DNA from: a virus
Direction: 5' to 3' (one strand)
DNA length: 48,869 nucleotides
IMG/VR virus record: IMGVR_UViG_3300005600_000038
Coordinates: 1-48,869 of that record
In this document: positions 15,403 to 25,400 of the stretch, in pieces
How positions within the stretch are numbered: position 1 is the stretch's first letter
Layout of the letters: every line of letters begins with the position of its first letter
Notes under the pieces: model-generated
What the model was told of the DNA's origin: nothing
The model's database searches: none
Seen by the model: the letters and a program-made list of their open reading frames with translations, nothing else
Made by a program: the position numbers and the translations under genes

Positions 15403-16706
15403 TGGGCCTCGGTGATGCGATTGTTGATGCAGTTCTTGACACCCTGGGGCTGGGCGGCTCCGATGAGGTGCCGATCCCTGGATGGCAGGAGCGCCTCAAG
15501 GAGGCCGCATATACGTCCCCCGGTGGTACGCGTATTGTGTTCCAATACGTGGACCTAAAGCGAGTCAGCACCAAGCGGACAGCCAAGTTTTTCTTCAACG
15601 GGATCGACGGCAAGTATGTCCAGGACAACGGGCATGACGATGGCGATTACCCGATCGTGGCCCTCTTCACCGGCGACGACAACGATCGGCTGGGCACAGC
15701 TTTTGAAGCTGCGTGCCTGGAAAAGGGCAGGGGGCGACTAGAACACCCTAGCTATGGCACCTTTGACGTGGTGCCCACCGGTACCATCGAACGATCCAAC
15801 GCGATGGTGGACGAGGCGAACCAGACGCGCGTGGCCGTGGTGTTTTCCAGCACGCTGGCTCAGGTCTACCCGGACGTGTCCGGTATCCCCACCAGTCAGA
15901 TCGCGGCAAGCATTGCCGGGTTTGATGTGGCGAGCGCTGCCGAGTTCGCGGGAACTGTAGACACCAACACGCCGGTACTCCAGGCGCTTCTGAAAAACGA
16001 CGTGACCAAGGGGATCAACAAGGCGGCTCAAACTGTACGCGCTGCCAGCAACGGGATCGCCGGAGCCCAGCGCGCATTTGACAATGCTGCGCGCCAGCTG
16101 ACGGAGTCGATTGACACCCTGGTCAACGCTCCGGGGGACCTTGCGTCCCAGATGGTCCAACTGATCAAGTCACCGGCTGAGTTCGCTGGGGATCTCGGCT
16201 CCAAGTTCGGCGGCTACTTTGCGTTTTCAGATTCGCTGGTGAGCGACTTCGGGAGCGTGGGGAATTCCAACGGCACATCATTCAACAACCTGATGATGCT
16301 GGCGGCCACGAATGCCACCGTGTTAAGCGCCAACAGCACACCATTCGCGAACCGTCCCTCGGCACTGGACACGGCCTCCCAGATCTTGAACCTGAATGCA
16401 CAGAACAACGCGGCGCTGGACAACCTTTTTGAGGCTCAAAACTACGCGGACCCGGGCGCGACCTATCAGATCAATCAGCAGGCCGTTTCTCAGATCACCG
16501 GCAAGCTGGTCACCGACTCGTTCAATCTCCTCCCCGAGCGTGTTATTTATTTACAGCGCGACCGGTCGCCCATCGACCTTTGCAGCGACCTCTACGGGAG
16601 CGTGGAAAACGCTGTGCTGGACAACTTCATTGATACCAACCGGATCGGGGGTGAGGAGCTGTACCTAATCCCGCGTGGGCGCAGGATCGTCTACTATGCC
16701 GAGTGA
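15402..16706 (+). CDS. DNA circularisation / baseplate protein (Mu gpN-like)
   Basis: 434 residues. The N-terminal domain (about 20-150) with WQERLKEAAYTSPGGTRIVF and HPSYGTFDVVPTGTIERSNA matches the N-terminal domain of Mu gpN and related proteins called DNA circularisation proteins; it is a baseplate component in contractile tails. The C-terminus (RVIYLQRDRSPIDLCSDLYG to LYLIPRGRRIVYY) resembles a LysM-like tail-hub element. The start TAATG overlaps the tape measure stop; the gpP-like gene starts before its end. Confidence 0.85.
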   Translation: MGLGDAIVDAVLDTLGLGGSDEVPIPGWQERLKEAAYTSPGGTRIVFQYVDLKRVSTKRTAKFFFNGIDGKYVQDNGHDDGDYPIVALFTGDDNDRLGTAFEAACLEKGRGRLEHPSYGTFDVVPTGTIERSNAMVDEANQTRVAVVFSSTLAQVYPDVSGIPTSQIAASIAGFDVASAAEFAGTVDTNTPVLQALLKNDVTKGINKAAQTVRAASNGIAGAQRAFDNAARQLTESIDTLVNAPGDLASQMVQLIKSPAEFAGDLGSKFGGYFAFSDSLVSDFGSVGNSNGTSFNNLMMLAATNATVLSANSTPFANRPSALDTASQILNLNAQNNAALDNLFEAQNYADPGATYQINQQAVSQITGKLVTDSFNLLPERVIYLQRDRSPIDLCSDLYGSVENAVLDNFIDTNRIGGEELYLIPRGRRIVYYAE

Positions 16707-17811
16707 GGTCTTTCTTGAGATCAACGGGCAGGCCTGGGAATACTGGTCCAACGTCACGCTGGTGGAGCAGGTAGACGGGATCGCGCGCGTCTCATTCACG
16801 TCAGTATTTGAGCCGGAGCGCAAGGAGTTCCGGGAAGTGTTCCGCCCCTACTCCTACCCGGAAATCGTGATGCATCTGGGCGGTGAGGTTCGATTCGTTG
16901 GCACCGGCATGGCCATCACTCCGCAGGTAAGCCCGGACCAGGTGACAGTTACGGTGGACGCCTACGCCAAGTGTGGGGTCCTCAATGATGTCACCATGCT
17001 GGAGTCCCAGCTACCCACGGAGTTCAAGAACCTCACCCTAGAGCAGATCGCGAAACAGGTCTGTGAGCCCTTTGGGGTCAATGTGGTATTTGGTCAGCCT
17101 CAGGTTGTGGTGCTGGACCTCGACAGTGGCGGGAGCTATCTGGACATTGATGCGCTAGGACGCACGGACCCGGGCACGCCGTTTGAAAAGGTCCAGCTCA
17201 AGCCGGGCAAGAAGATCCTGCCGTTCCTCATCGACCTGGCGAAGCAGCGCGGGCTGATCATTCGCTCCACGCCTGATGGGGATCTCCTGTTCACCGTGGC
17301 GAACACGGACACCAATGACGTCATTGCCACGCTAGAGGAAAATCGGCCGGTTGTGAAGGTGACTCCCAATTTTGAAACGCAGGAATACTACAGCTCACTG
17401 ACTGGGATCGCGAAAACCAAGGGGGGCGCGACGGGTTCTAGGTTCAGCGTCGAGAACCCGAAACTGGCGGACAACTTCGATGTGAATCGCCCCTACGTGT
17501 ATGAGCTAAACGACACGGATCCGGCGGACGTTCCTGTGGCGGTTGAGGCGCGCATGGGGCGCATGTTCGCCGATGCGATCAGCTATGACATTGACGTGGC
17601 GACCACGGAGGATCAGTCCACCACCTATTGGACGCCTGACAGATACATCACACTGCTGGCGCCCAAGGCGATGGTGTATCGCAAGTCACCGTTATTGATT
17701 CGTGAGAATGAATTGAGGTTCACCCCCACGCGGTCCGATGCTACACTGAGGACGATCTTGCCCGGCGCTCTGTCGGGGGAACTGCCGGAGCTGTTTCCGT
17801 GGGAAGAGTAG
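16696..17811 (+). CDS. Baseplate hub protein (Mu gpP-like)
   Basis: 371 residues, a gp27/gpP-type hub that forms the ring above the spike. The N-terminus (VFLEINGQAWEYWSNVTLVEQ) and the internal VTVDAYAKCGVLNDVTMLES and LTLEQIAKQVCEPFGVNVVF (about 95-145) follow the family. I prefer ATG 16696, overlapping the gpN stop by eleven bases, to GTG 16675. It is followed by the spike gene, the normal order. Confidence 0.88.
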   Translation: MPSEVFLEINGQAWEYWSNVTLVEQVDGIARVSFTSVFEPERKEFREVFRPYSYPEIVMHLGGEVRFVGTGMAITPQVSPDQVTVTVDAYAKCGVLNDVTMLESQLPTEFKNLTLEQIAKQVCEPFGVNVVFGQPQVVVLDLDSGGSYLDIDALGRTDPGTPFEKVQLKPGKKILPFLIDLAKQRGLIIRSTPDGDLLFTVANTDTNDVIATLEENRPVVKVTPNFETQEYYSSLTGIAKTKGGATGSRFSVENPKLADNFDVNRPYVYELNDTDPADVPVAVEARMGRMFADAISYDIDVATTEDQSTTYWTPDRYITLLAPKAMVYRKSPLLIRENELRFTPTRSDATLRTILPGALSGELPELFPWEE

Positions 17812-18323
17812 CAGAACTGCTAGAGTGGGCGTTGAATACCAACGGCGCGGAGCGCCCCCCGGAAGTGAAGGGCGACCCGGGCGGACTTGCGACCATGACG
17901 GCGGACCACTACGCGCCGGCCGGCTACGATGCGCAGCCGCTCCCCGGCGACTATTTCGCCACGCATGACGGGCCGGCGACCGGTGAGGACGTTGTTAGTG
18001 GTTACCACGATCCCCGGATCGATCGGAAAGCTGGGCCCGGTGAAACGCGGCTGTACTCGCGCGCGGGCCCGGGAGGGTTGGCGGCTGAGATGTGGTGCAA
18101 GCGGGACGGCACAGTGGAGATCTCCTCCTTGCTGCCCCTGTCCAAGATCATTCTCAACGGGGTGGAGATCGACACGGAGGGCAATGTCACCGTGCCCGGT
18201 TTCGTCACTGCTGCCGGTGAGATCACAGCTCAGGACGTCACACCCATCACGGCCGTGGGCCTATCCACGCACATGCACAACACGGCCATGGGCCCGACGT
18301 CTCCCCCGACAGGAGGCACCTGA
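17799..18323 (+). CDS. Baseplate spike / assembly protein (Mu gp45, P2 gpV-like)
   Basis: 174 residues forming the trimeric membrane-piercing spike. The N-terminal half would be the OB-fold. About 100-150 are short beta repeats (VEISSLLPLSKIILNGVEID, EGNVTVPGFVTAAGEI), the beta-helix shaft. The tip has LSTHMHNTAMGPTSPPTGGT, with the HxH motif that binds iron at the apex of gp45/gpV spikes. The GTG start overlaps the hub gene by 13 bases. Its TGA overlaps the ATG of the next gene. Confidence 0.88.
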   Translation: MGRVAELLEWALNTNGAERPPEVKGDPGGLATMTADHYAPAGYDAQPLPGDYFATHDGPATGEDVVSGYHDPRIDRKAGPGETRLYSRAGPGGLAAEMWCKRDGTVEISSLLPLSKIILNGVEIDTEGNVTVPGFVTAAGEITAQDVTPITAVGLSTHMHNTAMGPTSPPTGGT

Positions 18324-18760
18324 TGGCGCTGGACAAGGACGCGCTGGCGGCTGGCATGAAGAGCATCTCAGACAACCCGCCCACCAGTCACGAGGGCGCG
18401 GCTGGCCTGTGGCGCACTGAGATCATCGACTACGTTTCCGCCGTTGTTCCTGTCACCGCGCTACTCCCCACGGATGAGGAGGCTTTTGAGTCGTCGCTGG
18501 CCACGGCGTTCGCTTCTGAGGACGCGGTTCCGGGAATGGAAACGGCTTTCACTACGCTGGGCGTAGCCATCGGTACGGGCATGGCGCCAGCGTTCACGGC
18601 CGTCCCCCCGGCCGGCCCTGTGGGCTGGGCCACGCTGTTCAGCGGCACCACCGATGACACTCAGGAGGCCGCTGACAACATCGCCACGGCCATCGATGAC
18701 TGGATGAAAACCGGAACCGCCACGCCCTCAGGCGGGGGCTCACCGGTGAACTGGAGCTAG
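18323..18760 (+). CDS. Hypothetical baseplate-region protein
   Basis: 145 residues between the spike and gp46-like genes. Ala/Gly/Pro/Thr-rich, with helical ends (LDKDALAAGMKSI at the start, QEAADNIATAIDDWMKT near 112-128). The middle contains PPAGPVGWATLFSG. No family recognised with confidence; similar small proteins occur beside spikes in Mu-like tails. It is probably a virion or assembly protein because it is embedded in the baseplate operon with overlapping start. Confidence 0.65.
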   Translation: MALDKDALAAGMKSISDNPPTSHEGAAGLWRTEIIDYVSAVVPVTALLPTDEEAFESSLATAFASEDAVPGMETAFTTLGVAIGTGMAPAFTAVPPAGPVGWATLFSGTTDDTQEAADNIATAIDDWMKTGTATPSGGGSPVNWS

Positions 18761-18761
18761 C

Positions 18762-19199
18762 ATGTCTGATCCTACTTTGACGCTTCAAGAGAATGGCGGG
18801 GACGTCACCCTGGAGGGTGGTGATCTGTTAGTGGGTAACGGCCTGGAGTCCGCTGCCGTGCTGTCCTTGTGGGGCGGCAACATCGAGGATGACGGGCTCC
18901 CCGGTGATGATGACAAGCAATGGTGGGCCAACACCATCACCACCAAGAATGACTCCCAACTCCGGAGCGAGACCCAGAAACTTCTGGCTTCAATCCCGGC
19001 GACGTCTGGAAACCTCCGACGTTTGCAGGACGCGATCGCGCGTGACCTCGACTGGATGACGGAGAACATTGCTGAAAAGATCCTCATCAGCGTCCAGCTC
19101 ACTGGCGTCAAAAGGGTCCTCATCACGATCGATTTTCTGTTAAAGGATGGTGAGGACGATCAGCTCAAATTTACTAGAGAGTGGACGGGCACAGCATGA
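18762..19199 (+). CDS. Baseplate wedge protein (Mu gp46 / gpW-type)
   Basis: 145 residues. The pattern ENGGDVTLEGGDLLVGNGLE, then SLWGGNIEDDG and QWWANTITTKNDSQLRSETQK, and a C-terminal beta pair (KILISVQLTGVKRVLITIDF) is typical of Mu gp46, which links the wedge to the baseplate centre. It lies immediately before gp47. A GTTA-N5-TAAC copy is in its first third. Confidence 0.85.
   Translation: MSDPTLTLQENGGDVTLEGGDLLVGNGLESAAVLSLWGGNIEDDGLPGDDDKQWWANTITTKNDSQLRSETQKLLASIPATSGNLRRLQDAIARDLDWMTENIAEKILISVQLTGVKRVLITIDFLLKDGEDDQLKFTREWTGTA
18827..18839. promoter_or_regulatory. GTTA-N5-TAAC palindrome, site 8
   Basis: GTTAGTGGGTAAC, spacer GTGGG, inside the gp46-like gene (CTG TTA GTG GGT AAC). 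Confidence 0.75.
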
Positions 19200-20401
19200 G
19201 CCAGCAGACACCCAAGATCTCAGACATCAACGCTAACATCATTGCACAGCTTGAGGCGTCACTGGGGACCACGATCCCCATTTTCCCCAAGTCGTTCTCG
19301 CGCGTGCTAGCGGCCGCGATGGCCGCGATTTTCATCATCGGGTATAAGTTCGCGGGCTGGGTCTGCCTTCAGCTGTTCGTTCAGTTCGCATCCTACGATC
19401 AGCAAACGGTGAACGGTCGCACGTTCATCCCGCTGGTGGAGTGGGGCAACCTGATCGGAGTGGGAGCCCCCAAGGAGGGCACGCGCTGGGAGGGTGAGAT
19501 CGGTGTCACCGTCCTCAATCAAACGGGTGACCTCAAGGCCGGATCGCTGCTCCTTAAGAAGGACACCGGTGTCATCTACTCGGTCCTGGCGGATGTGCCC
19601 CTCCTGTCCACGAGCGTCACGGCGCGCGTCCAGGCGGTGGATGATGATCAGGGCAACCTTGGTTTCGGATCAATCGGCAATCTGGAATTTGGCGACCAAC
19701 TGGAGTTTGCCAACCCGCTGCCGAACATCGCTCAGGTGGCCACCGTCACCATCCCGTTGGTGGAGGCTGCCGATCCAGAGAGTGAGACCGCCTACCGCGA
19801 CCGCGTAGCCACGCGCTTTCAGAAGCGTCCGCAGGGCGGCGCCCGCGTCGACTATCAGATCTGGGGTGAGCAAGTGGACGGGATCGATCTGGTGCTCCCC
19901 TACACCGGCGAACCCTCAGACAACCACATGACCCTCTACAGCCGATCCACCACGGAGCCGGACGGCATTCCCACGGCGGCCCAGCTGGATGAGGTGAAGC
20001 AAGCAACCTTGTTTGATGATGAGGGCTTTGCTACGCGCGCACCCCCGGGCGTGCTCGTGACGTCGCTAGGGATCTCGCGCACTCCTGTTGAGGTGGAGAT
20101 CCAAGGGCTTGGCCTCACTGACGGCGCTTCGATCACCCTTGCGGATCTTCAAGCGGACATCCAGGAGGGGCTCATTGCTCACCTTGAGAGCCTGGAGCCG
20201 TTCATCCTCGGAGTGTCGACACTCCCGCCACAGGACCGCGTTTCAAGCGCCGCTATCGGCGGCGTCATCTACGCGGTGGCCGAAAGCAATGCTGCATTTT
20301 TCGGCGCTTATGTGGTAAGAATCAACTCAAGCATCATCACCACTCATGTCCTTGGTCAGGGCGAGTTGGCCGGGCTGGATGCTCCGGTATTGTACACCTA
20401 A
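19196..20401 (+). CDS. Baseplate J-like protein (Mu gp47)
   Basis: 401 residues, the main wedge protein of contractile baseplates. The N-terminal block (about 45-75, with KFAGWVCLQLFVQFASYDQQ), the central AVDDDQGNLGFGSIGNLEFG and ETAYRDRVATRFQKRPQGGA blocks and the C-terminal domain follow the gpJ family. I use the ATG that overlaps the gp46 stop (ATGA); a GTG 15 bases earlier is less likely. In Mu the next gene would be gp48; here a fibre gene is inserted first. Confidence 0.88.
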   Translation: MSQQTPKISDINANIIAQLEASLGTTIPIFPKSFSRVLAAAMAAIFIIGYKFAGWVCLQLFVQFASYDQQTVNGRTFIPLVEWGNLIGVGAPKEGTRWEGEIGVTVLNQTGDLKAGSLLLKKDTGVIYSVLADVPLLSTSVTARVQAVDDDQGNLGFGSIGNLEFGDQLEFANPLPNIAQVATVTIPLVEAADPESETAYRDRVATRFQKRPQGGARVDYQIWGEQVDGIDLVLPYTGEPSDNHMTLYSRSTTEPDGIPTAAQLDEVKQATLFDDEGFATRAPPGVLVTSLGISRTPVEVEIQGLGLTDGASITLADLQADIQEGLIAHLESLEPFILGVSTLPPQDRVSSAAIGGVIYAVAESNAAFFGAYVVRINSSIITTHVLGQGELAGLDAPVLYT

Positions 20402-20416
20402 GGAAACTCCAGTCAG

Positions 20417-21634
20417 ATGGCTCTATCACCGAAAGATCGCTACAATCCCAACCAGATCAACTCTGCCGATCCGGTAGGCTACCCCTACGGCAAGGCGCGG
20501 AACATCTCCGCGCTGGGCAACACTGACGGCACGCCGTATGAGGAGGATCTGGTCAATGATCTGTTTGGCTTTCAGCAGGCCATCCTGAGCGAGGCCCAGA
20601 TTGTTCCTACGAACAACCCGGACACGGCCGCGTTCAGTCAGTACCTGGATGGCCTCCGGCGCCTCCACCGTGGTGAGAACTACGCATACCCTGTGGCCGG
20701 CGTTTACACTTTCCTGATTCCAACATGGGCCCAGCCCTATCACAGGATCCGGGCCGTCATCATCGGCGGGGGAGGCGGGGGAGGCGGGGGCGCCTACTGG
20801 AACGTGTTCGGATCTCAGGGCAGTCACAGCGGTGCCGGTGGAGGCTCCGGGTGTGTGCGTCTGCTTGATGCCTACGTGAGTGAATGGGGCGGAGCTGGCG
20901 CGGAGCTGCGCGTAACCGTGGGAGCTGGTGGCGCCGGTGGCGTCAAGAACCTGGTGTCAGGCGTGGGCAACGACGGAGCAGACGGGGGCCTCACGCGGCT
21001 GGAGCTGGATAACGGCGCGGGGGGCATTCTCTCGGAAGCGCCACCCGGTGAGGGTGGCCAGGGGGGAACCGGGGGCCTAGGAGGTATTCCGGCGAAGGGA
21101 GGCCGGGGCCACTGCGGAGGCGGCTACGGGGCACAGTGTACGATCGGCGGCGGGATTGTGCTTGGTACCGGAGGCGTGAGCCTCAAAGGGCAGTCCAGCT
21201 ACCGCGACGGCGCAAACGCTTTCAACTGGCGCCGGGAGATCACCACGGCCGTGGCGCCCTTCGGTGGAGTCAGCGGCTACATCTACACTGATGAAAACCT
21301 GATTGTAGCCGGTGACGGCGCGATCGCTAGACATAGGTGGTACAGCCTGTCACCAAACCCAGGTTCAGGGGTTTCCACGCCGGGGACCTACGCGTCAACC
21401 GGGGGCGGTGCTGGCGGCAACGGGACGGAGTTGATGTATGCTGTGGGGCTTTCCGGCGGCTTGGGCCAGGGCGCAGCAACCCCATCACCGGGCAATGCAT
21501 TCGGCGGCCAGGGCGGCTACGGCTACGGCGGAGGCGGGGGCGGTGGCGCGGGCTTCTGGGAGGCTCCGTCTGGTTTTGATGCTGGCGATGGCGGCGCCGG
21601 TGCAACGGGGCTGGCATTCTTCAACATCTACTGA
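20417..21634 (+). CDS. Glycine-rich tail fibre / adhesin
   Basis: 405 residues. Residues 1-90 have the attachment pattern seen in tail fibre proteins (NDLFGFQQAILSEAQIVPTN with PDTAAFSQYLDGLRRL). Then comes a glycine-run domain starting VIIGGGGGGGGGAY (about 116) and many GGxGG and GGAGG stretches to about 385, ending GLAFFNIY. Long glycine tracts of this kind form polyglycine-II helix bundles in adhesins such as S16 gp38. I infer a receptor-binding role. It interrupts the usual J-to-gp48 order. Confidence 0.72.
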   Translation: MALSPKDRYNPNQINSADPVGYPYGKARNISALGNTDGTPYEEDLVNDLFGFQQAILSEAQIVPTNNPDTAAFSQYLDGLRRLHRGENYAYPVAGVYTFLIPTWAQPYHRIRAVIIGGGGGGGGGAYWNVFGSQGSHSGAGGGSGCVRLLDAYVSEWGGAGAELRVTVGAGGAGGVKNLVSGVGNDGADGGLTRLELDNGAGGILSEAPPGEGGQGGTGGLGGIPAKGGRGHCGGGYGAQCTIGGGIVLGTGGVSLKGQSSYRDGANAFNWRREITTAVAPFGGVSGYIYTDENLIVAGDGAIARHRWYSLSPNPGSGVSTPGTYASTGGGAGGNGTELMYAVGLSGGLGQGAATPSPGNAFGGQGGYGYGGGGGGGAGFWEAPSGFDAGDGGAGATGLAFFNIY

Positions 21635-21637
21635 TCA

Positions 21638-22411
21638 ATGAACGTAGTCTACCGCGCTCTGGAGATGCTGCTGCCTCGCTCCGAGGCATTCAAGCTCACC
21701 ATCAACAAGGTGTTAACGGATTACATCCGGGGCCTTGCTGCTGGCGTTCCTGAGGACTTCAAGCAGTTTGCGTGGCAGCCGTGGGTTGAACTGTTCCCCA
21801 GCAGCACCACACAGGTCCAAGCGTGGGCGGACCAGTTCGGACTTTTTCCGGCGCGCAACGAGGCCAACCAGCGCCTCAACATCGAGGCCGCGTGGAAAGC
21901 GACCGGCGGCCAGGGCCTTGACTACTTCCAAAGCCTGGTTGATGCGGCCGGCTTTGATGTCACGGTCCACGCATCGCTGGACCCGGTGAGCCAGGTCTAC
22001 CGCAACCCGCTCAACTACCTCACACAAGCCGCTAACATCGGCACCATCCAATGTGGATCTGAGACAGCGTATTGCAACGCGGTCAACGCCTACTGCTCCG
22101 GGCTCCAAGGAGCCATCCAGGATCACATTGTGAACCAGGATCTGAGCGGGCGAGTTCAGCCGCCAATCTCCTCCGACCCGGCGACGTTCCCATTTTGGAT
22201 CTATGTGGGGGATGAGACGTTTGGAGACCGCGCCACGATCCCCGCTGATCGGGAGGTGGAATTCCAATCCTTGATCCTAAGTATCTTCCCCGGCACGTAC
22301 TGGATCGGGTATATGATTGACACCGCTGCTCTCAACGTTTGGGTGGATGAGGGCAACATCTGGGACGACTCGGAAACCTGGGATGATGATGCATTCTGGG
22401 GAACGCCGTGA
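21638..22411 (+). CDS. Baseplate protein (Mu gp48 / gpI-like)
   Basis: 257 residues. N-terminus MNVVYRALEMLLPRSEAFKL, the WQPWVELFPSSTTQVQAWAD block (about 46-65) and ARNEANQRLNIEAAWKATGG follow the gp48/YmfQ-like family that connects wedge and fibres. The C-terminus (WVDEGNIWDDSETWDDDAFW) is acidic and rich in Trp, a likely fibre contact. It is located between two fibre genes, fitting an adaptor role. Confidence 0.82.
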   Translation: MNVVYRALEMLLPRSEAFKLTINKVLTDYIRGLAAGVPEDFKQFAWQPWVELFPSSTTQVQAWADQFGLFPARNEANQRLNIEAAWKATGGQGLDYFQSLVDAAGFDVTVHASLDPVSQVYRNPLNYLTQAANIGTIQCGSETAYCNAVNAYCSGLQGAIQDHIVNQDLSGRVQPPISSDPATFPFWIYVGDETFGDRATIPADREVEFQSLILSIFPGTYWIGYMIDTAALNVWVDEGNIWDDSETWDDDAFWGTP

Positions 22412-22431
22412 TATCCTAACGAGGCGCTAAC

Positions 22432-25400
22432 ATGGCTCAGCAGACATTCAACAACCTTGAAACCCTCTTCGATGTTCGCACCATCATCAACGACAATGCG
22501 AACGATGCGGAGGCGCGCCTCACAGCGCTGGAGCCTTCGGGCCCCGCTAACTCAGTTGTCCGTCAGGATGGCGGTGGTGCCCTTGAGGGGTTCGCTAACT
22601 TCACCTACGGGATCAGCGGTGACACCACCACGTTCACCATGGGCGTCCAGGCGGCTGGCAGTGCCTCCACGTTGCTCACGGTCAACGCCTTTTCTGAGGT
22701 CCAGTACCTAGACGACACCGGGAACCTCATGACCCGTTTCTATCGGAGCGGGACGGATCTATTTTGGGAGGAGGGCGGCGCCTTTGAACTCCACGTCAAC
22801 GGTGTCCGGCTGATCAACACTGGCGGGGGCACCAACGTCCTCACCGATGACGGAACATACCAGCCGCTACCAGCAGGGGGCACTGATGAGAATGTTGCTG
22901 TTTCTGCTTCTGACACGACGCCTGGGAATCTGGACGTCAAGGTGGTTGGCTCGAATGGCGTCACGTACGGGATCCTAAACGGGGGCGGAAACGAACAGAT
23001 TCAGCTAAAGAACCCGGCCGGTGGCGGCGCGCGTCAGTGGAATTTTGACGGCTCGTCATTCGCGGCCGGCAACCCGGGATCCGGGAACTTCCGGATGAAC
23101 AACGTGAACCAGAATATGGCCACGGCGCTCTATATGAGCAAGACCGCGCAGCCTAACGGCACCATGACGGACGTGCTGACAGCGCTTCGTGTGGAGGACA
23201 GGATCCTTGTCGAAACGCTGGCTGGCGCAAAGTGGAAGATCTACCGTCTCACCGGTACGCCCACGGATGACACCACGCACGTCACGATCCCCGTGGTAGT
23301 GGAAGCAAACGGCCCGGACTTGGTGGATACCGATGAGGCCTCCTGGGGCTTCATGTTCACCCGTGGCGGGGCGGGCTCCGCTTCGGTTGGCGCCGCCCTT
23401 GAGATGAACGGATCAGACGGCGCCGGGGGGTGGGTTGGTTCAGATTGGCTTGTGAACGGGGACACCCTCCAGCCTAAGACGGCCACGCCAGGGACGATCA
23501 GCTCAGCAACGGATGAGGATCTATTCCTCCTTTCTGCCGGCGCCGCTGGACGTCTCCACATCCAAGGCGTGGGCATCTCCAAGACTGCCCCAACTGTGGG
23601 CCAGGTGCTCACCGCGACGAGCCCCACGCAAGCGGAGTGGTCGGCGGGCGCCTCTCCCTCGGTGGGGTCACTGCACACCGTCAACGTCACGAACGGAACC
23701 GGTGGATGGCTCGCTAGCAATATCAGCATTGCCGGTGAGACTATCCAGAACATCGGCGGCAACGCCAACCTGGTAGCAGTCGGCGGGATCTCAATCAACG
23801 CTCAGGCGGGCCAGCTGTTCCTTGAGGGCACCAGTGGCGTCCTGACCCAGAATGATTTCACGGTGGAGCCCGGAGCGGTTCCCACGTTAGTTATTAACAG
23901 CACCACCCAGGCGTCTGTGGCTGCCAGCCGGATCCTGACATGGGACGGCACACAGAACCTCTACGTCGAGGGGGCCGGCATTGACACGAGCGCGGTCCAC
24001 GTTGACCTTGCTTCTGAGATCAGCGCGGTCACCGAAAAGGTCACACCTGTGGCTGGCGACTTGCTTCTCATCGAGGATAGCGCGGACTCCAACAACAAGA
24101 AGCGGATCCAGATCGGGAGCCTCCCCACTGCCCCCGTGGTCACGCTCCAGACCGCCTACGACAACGGCAACGCCGTCATCACCGACGCTGCTGGTGGTGA
24201 CTTTGATGTCTCAGGCACCGAAGCGTTTACGGTCAACGTCACCGGCAATGCCACCCTGGTGTCCAGCTCCGGTTTTACCACGGTCAACGGTCAAACAGGC
24301 ATTGGGCTAACGTCAGCCGGCGGCAACATTAACCTCACATCCACCACCGGCTTTGGGACGTTTGAATCAGACAACGTCATGACTGTCCGATCCAACTCCG
24401 GAAACCTGGTGCTGGACGGTCAGGTGGATCTCACCGCTCAGGCCATCACCGGCAATCTTACCATGGTTTCCCTGGCTGGTTTCACTACGGTAAACGGCGA
24501 CACCGGGATCGGCATGACGTCCGCCAACGGCAACGTCAACATCACATCCACCACCGGCTTCGGCACGTTCGAATCTGACAACGTGGCCACCCTGCGGTCC
24601 AATTCGAACGCGGCCTATGTGGACGGGTCTACTGAAACGGGGCTCCTGGTCGGCAGCACCACGGCTCTGGTGGTAGACGCTGCTACGATCGCGAGCCACG
24701 CTGCCAACCGCGTGCTGGCCGATGACGGCAGCGGCACAGGGCGCCTCGTGTTCATTGCTGGAAGCTCGGCTCTGGACCTCCAGGGCGCCTACGACAACGG
24801 CAGCAATATCGTCACCGATGCGGCTGGTGGGGATATCGCGATCAGCGGGACTGAGGGCTTTGACGTAACCGTTGATGACCCGATTAACATTGTTTCGAAC
24901 CTCAGCTTCCTCACGCTGAACGGTAACAGTGGGATAGGCCTCAATGCTGCAAATGGCAGCATTAACCTAACAGCAAACCTGTTTGGCACTCTTGAGGCTG
25001 CGTCTACTGCCAAGCTCTTGTCTACTGGAGCCGCGGCTGTGGTGGAGGGTCAGACGGGTATCAGCTTGGTAGTTGGTGGCGTGTCCTGGACGTGGCCCAC
25101 CACGGACGGCACCAGCGGCCAGGCAATCACTACGAGCGGGGCCGGGGTGCTCAGCTTCTCGGATATCCCTGATCCCGGTGGCGCTCCTGCGGATGTCACC
25201 AAGGCGGCGGCATCAGCCGGCGCCTCCGCTGATTTCTCGCGGGCTGATCACAAGCATGACATCTCGACAGCAGCGGCTACGTCGATCGGCAACGCCAACG
25301 CTGAGGGCTCGGCCACGTCGTTGGCGCGCTCTGATCACAACCACCTTATTAACCAGTTTGGTGGAACGGTCAACGCTCAGAACAACGACATTGACAACGT

